This document shows, one piece after another, positions 59,307-64,000 of a stretch of DNA of 64,000 bases. The translations under genes and the position numbers were made by a program. The DNA lies in the NCBI GenBank assembly GCA_031550435.1, contig JAVBOO010000009.1, positions 49,315 to 113,314 on the forward strand. Direction: 5' to 3'. A model generated the notes under the pieces. It was not told the origin of the DNA and did not search any database. It saw only the letters and a list, made by a program, of their open reading frames with translations. Origin of the DNA: JAVBOO01 sp031550435. Its GTDB lineage: Bacteria > Bacillota > Clostridia > Lachnospirales > WRAX01. How positions within the stretch are numbered: the stretch's first letter is position 1; each line of letters begins with the position of its first letter.

Positions 59307-59524
59307 TTATCTTCACGCTCCACTCTAATAATACTGTCCGGGCAGATTACAGCGCACATTCCGCATGCGATGCATTGATCTATATCCGTGCACGCTATGG
59401 GATTGTAACCTTTGGCGTTAACATACGACTTGTCCAAGAAAAGAATCTTTTTGGGGCAAGTAGCAACGCAGAGTGAGCAGCCCTTACATTTGTTTGTTTC
59501 AAACGTCAGCTTTGAAGTTGCCAT
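59303..59524 (-). CDS. 2-oxoacid:ferredoxin oxidoreductase, ferredoxin (delta) subunit
   Basis: A 73-residue 2[4Fe-4S] protein with CKGCSLCVATCP and CIACGMCAVICP. It passes electrons from the TPP subunit to free ferredoxin. GGAGGAGG precedes the ATG. It is the first gene of the four, with about 220 bp and a family D repeat upstream. Confidence 0.95.
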   Translation of the reverse strand: MATSKLTFETNKCKGCSLCVATCPKKILFLDKSYVNAKGYNPIACTDIDQCIACGMCAVICPDSIIRVEREDK

Positions 59525-59660
59525 AAATTCCTCCTCCGTTTATAGTCGAGCAGGGTAATCGCCGCCTAAGGCCGAAAACTCGCCAAAGAGCGGGGTTCGC
59601 GGCAGTTTTGCGTTAATTCGCCACTGTCGACTGCATGTATTGCGGTTTTTGCATATATCG

Positions 59661-59709
59661 GTAAACACTGAAAAGCGGTCGTTCAGCATTGAAAAAAATC
59701 AGCGTTTAC
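59661..59709 (-). repeat. 49-bp inverted-end repeat, family D, copy 3
   Basis: GTAAACACTGA at one end and TCAGCGTTTAC at the other are inverted repeats. The best match to copies 1 and 2 is on the minus strand. It lies between the ATPase gene and the oxidoreductase operon. Confidence 0.65.
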
Positions 59710-59745
59710 TCTATAACCTCCCGTATGTTTCGGAAGTTACGGAAA

Positions 59746-60411
59746 TCAAATCCAATCCTGCCTGATAGAAAGCTTGTCGAATACTATGGCTTTGCCGTCA
59801 ATCGAGCCGCGTATCTCCTCATAAATGTCGGAGCGCAGCTGAGTGTATACTATCGGTATTCCGAGTGCTTCAGAAGCCTCGCGAACAAGCCCCTGTCCGT
59901 ACAGCACGGTTTCTGCGGTTGTTTCGCGGACAAGGTGCGAATTATGCACTATGCCTGTAATTTTTCGGCCGCTGAAGCTTTGGAGAGCTCTGATGTTGTT
60001 TATCATAAGTTCGGGCGTCTTCGTGTCCGGCCTGAAAGCGTTCAGAACACATAAAAAATCGCAGTTCTCGTTCAAGCTTTCGCTTATGAGGGCAAGAGGC
60101 TTAAGCCCGTTTTTGCTTCCGGCAAGATCGATCACCAGAAACTCGTCCCGGGAAAGGGGGCCGTAAATATTCGATGAAAGTGAGGGCAAGTCCGTTCCGG
60201 GATTATTGTCCGTGAAATTACCCAATATGTCAATATTAAAATTTTTCAAAAATTCCGCCCGTTCCCTTGAACGAAAATACGGATTGATAACATCATAGTC
60301 GGCTATGCTGACCTTCTTGCCGTATTCTCTTCTCAGCCAAAGTGCAAAATTTAAGCAAAATTCCGTTTTTCCGCTACCGTAACAGCCGCAGACCACAGTT
60401 ATTTTTTTCAT
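59746..60411 (-). CDS. P-loop ATPase in the oxidoreductase-buk-ptb cluster
   Basis: A 221-residue soluble protein with Walker A GCYGSGKTE at residues 9-17, a MinD/CobQ-like second strand (SIADYDVINPYFRSRERAEF) and a Walker B-like VIDLAGSKNG. NAFRPDTKTPELM and IVHNSHL are conserved-looking. I know it only as an uncharacterised ATP-binding protein that travels with clostridial VOR, ptb and buk genes. A role in assembly or activation of the oxidoreductase is possible but unproven. GAGGC precedes the ATG. Confidence 0.85.
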   Translation of the reverse strand: MKKITVVCGCYGSGKTEFCLNFALWLRREYGKKVSIADYDVINPYFRSRERAEFLKNFNIDILGNFTDNNPGTDLPSLSSNIYGPLSRDEFLVIDLAGSKNGLKPLALISESLNENCDFLCVLNAFRPDTKTPELMINNIRALQSFSGRKITGIVHNSHLVRETTAETVLYGQGLVREASEALGIPIVYTQLRSDIYEEIRGSIDGKAIVFDKLSIRQDWI

Positions 60412-60433
60412 CTATGCCTCGTTTACAAAATTA

Positions 60434-61489
60434 TTAATACTTCATTGACGCTTCTTCACCGCTGAGCACTCTGAGAGCGCCGCCTGAAAGAGCCTTTAAC
60501 TCGTCCTCACCCGGATATACTTTCACGCTGCTTATAAAGTTGACGCGCTCTTTTATGCCGTCTGTAAGATATTGGCTGTATGCAAGGCCTCCCGTAAGAA
60601 GAATCGCGTCAACATTGCCGTTGACTGCCGCACTTGCGGCGGCAATGCCTTTTGCGATCTGTAAAATAAGGCCGTCGATAATAACCTTTGTTTTGGGATC
60701 CTCAATTGTCTTCATAATCGCGGAAAAATCGTTTGAGCCAAAGAAACCGACCATTCCGCCTTTTCCTACGGAGATTTCGTACATTTGCTTTTTGCTATAG
60801 TCGCCGGAATAGCACATGTCTATTACCGCATTTATCGGAAGAGAACCGCTGCGCTCCGGAGAGAAGGGGCCTTCTCCGCCCAAAGCGTTGTTAACATCGA
60901 TAACGTTGCCTTTTTCGTGTGTACCTATCGATATTCCTCCGCCCATATGCGCAACGATAAGGTTAAGCTCGTTATAGTGCTTGCCTGCTTCGTGAGCATA
61001 TTGTTTTGCGATCGCTTTTTGATTAAGCGCATGGAATATGGAAACCCTGGCGAAAAGGGGATGACCGGAAATTCTTGCGGCAGGTATCATCTCGTCAACA
61101 ACTACGGGGTCGACTATATAAGACGGTTTTCCCGCAGGGGAGGCAAGTTCGAAAGCAAGAGCCGCTCCAAGATTCGAAGCGTGCGAGCCGTATTTTGCAC
61201 TCTTGAGGTCTTCGAGCATGTCGCCGCTGATGTCGTAAGTTCCGCTTTTAATCGGTTTCAGGAGTCCGCCGCGTCCTACGACAGCGTCAAGAGACAAAAT
61301 TTCGACTCCGCTTTCCTTCAAAGCGTCGGCAATTATGCCTTTTCTGAATTCGAGCTGGTCATACACGGTTGCGAATTCGGATATGACTGCCGCGTCGTGT
61401 CTGAGCGTTTTTGAAAACACTTCGTTTTCGTTTTCGAATATTCCAATTTTTGTTGATGTAGAACCCGGATTTATAGCGAGTATTTTCAT
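60434..61489 (-). CDS. buk: butyrate kinase (or branched-chain fatty acid kinase)
   Basis: A 351-residue ASKHA-fold kinase. It has ILAINPGSTSTKIGIFENE at the start, GRGGLLKP, HMGGGISIGTHEKG and LTGGLAYSQYL, all as in Buk. It turns acyl-phosphate plus ADP into the free acid plus ATP. With the oxidoreductase it would conserve energy from 2-oxo acids, the acid being butyrate, isobutyrate or isovalerate. The spacing to the ATPase gene is 22 bp. Confidence 0.95.
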   Translation of the reverse strand: MKILAINPGSTSTKIGIFENENEVFSKTLRHDAAVISEFATVYDQLEFRKGIIADALKESGVEILSLDAVVGRGGLLKPIKSGTYDISGDMLEDLKSAKYGSHASNLGAALAFELASPAGKPSYIVDPVVVDEMIPAARISGHPLFARVSIFHALNQKAIAKQYAHEAGKHYNELNLIVAHMGGGISIGTHEKGNVIDVNNALGGEGPFSPERSGSLPINAVIDMCYSGDYSKKQMYEISVGKGGMVGFFGSNDFSAIMKTIEDPKTKVIIDGLILQIAKGIAAASAAVNGNVDAILLTGGLAYSQYLTDGIKERVNFISSVKVYPGEDELKALSGGALRVLSGEEASMKY

Positions 61490-61607
61490 AAATAGAGCAC
61501 CCTTTATTTATAGTATTGTGAACAAAGTTGAAAGCGGCAAACGGGCTTTCCCGTTGGCCCGTTTTTTGCCTGAACGCCTATGGCATAACCGTTATCGCGG
61601 ATTGTAG

Positions 61608-62501
61608 TTAGATAGAGTTGCAAACGGCAAACGCTATTGCTATGAGTTTACTCTTGGCAGAATCCGCCCTCGATGTAAGAACAATCGGAGCTTTTGAGCC
61701 CAGAACGATGCCCCCGCTTTCGGTCGTGTTAAGGAACGAAAGCGATTTATAGAGTATATTGCCTGCTTCGAGGTCAGGGCAGACAAGTATGTCCGCGTCT
61801 CCGGCAACGTCATTTATTATTCCTTTTGTTACTGCCGATTCTTTTGACACAGCGTTATCAAGGGCCAGAGGGCCGGCTATATATGCCGTTTCCGAAAGAT
61901 CGGGGCGGGTGTTGACAATATCCTGATAAACCATGGTAACCGGCATTTTCGGGTCGGGCTTTTCCTTTGCGGCAAGAAGCGCCACTTTCGGTTTTTGCAC
62001 GCCGAGCGCACGAACGGCTGTAACACTGTTTTTGATAATGTCAACAAAACAGTCGAAATCAGGAGCAAGATTAATTGCCGCGTCTGTGACGAATAGCAGT
62101 TTCGGGTACTGAGGCACAGAGAACACGGCAAGATGCGTGAGTCTCGAGTCTGTTCGGAGGTTGAGTTCCTTATTGAGCACAGCCTTGAGTATTACGGACG
62201 TATCGACAAGACCTTTCATAAGGCCGCCGGCTTCGCCGTCCGAAACAAGTTTGGCAGCCCTTAGGCACGCTTCGGGCTTGTCCGTAACATCAATAAATCT
62301 AAACGGTGAAATGTCAAACTTGTGCTCGACGGCAATTTTTTCGGTTTTATCCTTATCGCCGACGAGGATAAAAGAACAGATGCCTAGCCTGTAAGCTTCC
62401 GTAACTGCGGAAAGCACATGGTCGTCATCAGGGCACGCAACAGCTATTGTAGCTCCGGTTTTTTTAACCGCAGTTTCGAGTAAATCCGCAATAGAAAACA
62501 T
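61608..62501 (-). CDS. ptb: phosphate butyryltransferase-type enzyme
   Basis: A 297-residue phosphate acetyl/butyryltransferase. AVACPDDDHVLSAVTEAY, SFILVGDKDKTE, GLMKGLVDTSVILKAVL and PIVLTSRADSAKSKLIAIA near the end are the family marks. It exchanges CoA for phosphate on the acyl group and hands the product to Buk. AGGAG precedes the ATG. The order ptb-buk is the normal one. The 118-bp gap to buk holds a small hairpin (AAACGGGC/GGCCCGTTT near 61539) whose T-run faces the other strand. Confidence 0.94.
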   Translation of the reverse strand: MFSIADLLETAVKKTGATIAVACPDDDHVLSAVTEAYRLGICSFILVGDKDKTEKIAVEHKFDISPFRFIDVTDKPEACLRAAKLVSDGEAGGLMKGLVDTSVILKAVLNKELNLRTDSRLTHLAVFSVPQYPKLLFVTDAAINLAPDFDCFVDIIKNSVTAVRALGVQKPKVALLAAKEKPDPKMPVTMVYQDIVNTRPDLSETAYIAGPLALDNAVSKESAVTKGIINDVAGDADILVCPDLEAGNILYKSLSFLNTTESGGIVLGSKAPIVLTSRADSAKSKLIAIAFAVCNSI

Positions 62502-63007
62502 GCTTCACTTCTCCTTATATTAAATGCCAAAAGTCTTGCGGCAACACACCGTAAGTTTCCGGCGTTAGTTTATCACGTTTTGAGCGCATCGCAAAAAAGG
62601 CACAATCACGCCTAAAACACAGTATAGCATACCGTATACCGGAAATGAAGAATTATATCAATAATTTATCGTTTTAGTATATGCTCTGTAAAATCTTTAT
62701 ATTTCAGCGGTTCAAAGCGCTAAAGCGAAATTTCGGCTTGAGTTGTATTTTTTATGTAAATCATTGCCGAAGTAATAGCACAAAAAAACAACATATTCTT
62801 AAGTTTTCAGCTGTTCGTTACAGGAAAATTTTACTGCAACTCTTGAAAAAGTAAATTAATGGTATATTATAACTTTGGTAGACACTGAGTTACTGCTATT
62901 CTGGCAATAAAGCACAATAAGCGCTGTGGCGTTACTCGGTTTGGAAATCGCCGCGGGAAGAGCTTCATTAGTAAAATATTCGGTATTAATTTCGCGGGGT
63001 GGCAATT
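62502..63007. other. divergent intergenic region between ptb and the flavodoxin-ferredoxin gene
   Basis: About 500 bp, AT-rich, without a supported gene. For ptb, TGCTATACT near 62620-62628 (minus strand) is a possible extended -10. For the plus-strand gene see the promoter at 62843. Confidence 0.5.
62843..62870 (+). promoter_or_regulatory. promoter of the flavodoxin-ferredoxin gene
   Basis: TTGAAA (62843-62848) and TATTAT (62865-62870) are 16 bp apart, about 140 bp before the start codon. Confidence 0.55.
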
Positions 63008-63802
63008 ATGGATATCAGTAAAATATCTTTGGCATATTTCAGTCCCGGTCAGAGCTGCAAAAAAATAGTGCAAAATGTCGCGGGTTCGATATCTGTTTCG
63101 GCAGCCGCTACACATATAAATCTGACTGAAACAAAGAACAGAATGAGGCAGTATAATTTCGCGTCGGACGAGCTGCTTATAGTGGCGTTTCCGGCGTACG
63201 GAGGGCGCGTGCCGCTGTCCGACCCCGAACCTCTGGTATGGCTTTGTGGAAACAACACTCCGGCCGTGATCATAGCGGTATACGGCGGCGTAAATTACGG
63301 AGACGCGCTTTTGGAAGCGAAGGATATTTTGAAAGATAACGGGTTTGTGTGTATTGCCGCAGGTGCTTTTGTTGCGGAGCATGCTATAGCCAGGTCGGTT
63401 GAGCAGGGGCGCCCCGATTCGGAAGATTTTGCCGAGTTAAAGGCGTTTGGCGCGCGAGTAGCGGAGAAACTGGCCGGCTTGACCAATATCGGTATGTCAG
63501 GCGGAATAGATGTTCCCGGCTCTGAGCCCTATGAGTTTCAAAAGAGAAAAGCACCGTTTTCGGCGACGGCTAACGAGAAATGCATACGCTGCAATCTTTG
63601 TGTGCACTGGTGCCCTCAGGAAGCGATTCCCATGCACAAGCCCGAGCACACCGATCCTCAAAAGTGTATGCTTTGTCACGGCTGCATCAACAGATGCCCG
63701 GTAGAGGCAAGGGAAGTGACCGCGCCGGCATTTATAGAAAAAGCGGAGGCGACGAAGGCTTCGTGGAGTAAAAATCGCAGGCCAAACGAAACGTACATGT
63801 AA
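63008..63802 (+). CDS. flavodoxin-ferredoxin fusion (EFR1-like)
   Basis: A 264-residue protein. Residues 1 to about 185 resemble a flavodoxin fold (SLAYFSPGQSCKKIVQNVA, LLIVAFPAYGGRVP, IIAVYGGVNYGDAL). The last part has two [4Fe-4S] sites: CIRCNLCVHWCP and CMLCHGCINRCP. This is the layout of EFR1-type clostridial proteins, which would move electrons between FMN and low-potential clusters. The physiological partner is unknown. I start at the ATG at 63008, because GGGGTGG lies before it and a GTG at 62999 falls inside that site. Confidence 0.88.
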   Translation: MDISKISLAYFSPGQSCKKIVQNVAGSISVSAAATHINLTETKNRMRQYNFASDELLIVAFPAYGGRVPLSDPEPLVWLCGNNTPAVIIAVYGGVNYGDALLEAKDILKDNGFVCIAAGAFVAEHAIARSVEQGRPDSEDFAELKAFGARVAEKLAGLTNIGMSGGIDVPGSEPYEFQKRKAPFSATANEKCIRCNLCVHWCPQEAIPMHKPEHTDPQKCMLCHGCINRCPVEAREVTAPAFIEKAEATKASWSKNRRPNETYM

Positions 63803-64000
63803 GAAAATGCCGATACCGCAAGCGGGCAGTCAAAACCGGAACTCCAAAGTTAAAAAACAACTGTCAATAATTTATAAAAATTTCATAGTATGACAGATAA
63901 TAAACGCATAAAAATTTCAGTCAAAAAGGGGACGATTGGGGGCTACTCGCCCCCAAACCCCTCGGCCTCTGAATTAAAGTGAAATAAAACGGGTAAGATA
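63803..64000. other. AT-rich 3' end of the window
   Basis: No gene is seen. A perfect hairpin TTGGGGG-ctactcg-CCCCCAA lies at 63936-63956. It has no T-run and could belong to the next transcript. Confidence 0.4.

Noticed and set aside
3326..59709. CRISPR array made of the repeats
   Set aside because: The repeats are scattered over tens of kilobases, longer than CRISPR repeats, without regular spacers or cas genes.
61539..61566. Terminator between ptb and buk
   Set aside because: The hairpin is real, but its T-run faces the plus strand, so it would not stop the minus-strand transcript.

Overview
The window looks like part of the chromosome of an anaerobic clostridium (Firmicutes, class Clostridia), perhaps an uncultured gut-type Oscillospirales or relative. 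The case rests on gene content: a type A RNase P RNA, veg, tmcAL, yitT, zapA, obg-yhbY, a class B sortase, a pyruvyltransferase of the CsaB kind, coenzyme-B12 glutamate mutase, and a 2-oxoacid:ferredoxin oxidoreductase with phosphotransbutyrylase and butyrate kinase. Base composition looks middling. There are no rRNA or tRNA genes, no CRISPR array and no phage or transposase gene.

Layout. 1-4.1 kb: the 3' end of rpoC and rnpB. 4.1-11.2 kb: veg, a Gln/Asn-rich protein with a ferritin-like tail, an L,D-transpeptidase and a 1366-residue secreted serine hydrolase. 11.5-21.7 kb: a minus-strand glutamate fermentation block. It runs GntR regulator, glmS, mutL, glmE, methylaspartate ammonia-lyase, an AtuA-family protein and a DUF4387 protein, then a two-subunit class I fumarase/mesaconase and a glutaminase. 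21.9-31 kb: tmcAL, yitT, a TagA/WecG glycosyltransferase, a glycosyltransferase-CsaB fusion, a DMT transporter and mgtE with a long structured leader. 30.8-36 kb: a secreted cohesin-like protein and a large subtilisin. 36.3-48.2 kb: a LysR regulator divergent from a purine operon, purL/E-purF-purM-purN-purH-purD-purC. 48.3-56.9 kb: a secreted nuclease-like helix-hairpin-helix protein, yhbY, obg, sortase B, a U32 peptidase, zapA and a LysM-CAP protein. 57-63.8 kb: the oxidoreductase, a P-loop ATPase, buk, ptb and a flavodoxin-ferredoxin.

How it fits together. Glutaminase plus the methylaspartate pathway would turn glutamine and glutamate into mesaconate and citramalate with release of ammonia. 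The VOR-Ptb-Buk set would oxidise a 2-oxo acid to an acyl-CoA and recover ATP. Citramalate lyase is not in the window.

The most unusual points are these. (1) PurL carries a glutaminase domain that has lost its Cys and His and is fused to PurE. (2) Four families of small, strongly folding repeats (110 bp x3, 122 bp x3, about 120 bp x4, about 50 bp x3 plus pieces) are scattered between genes, and one supplies the stop codon of tmcAL. (3) An AtuA-DUF4387 pair of unknown function sits inside the methylaspartate operon. (4) The mgtE leader has a 28-codon reading frame overlapping a stem-loop and matches no riboswitch I know. (5) purN appears to start at ATT.
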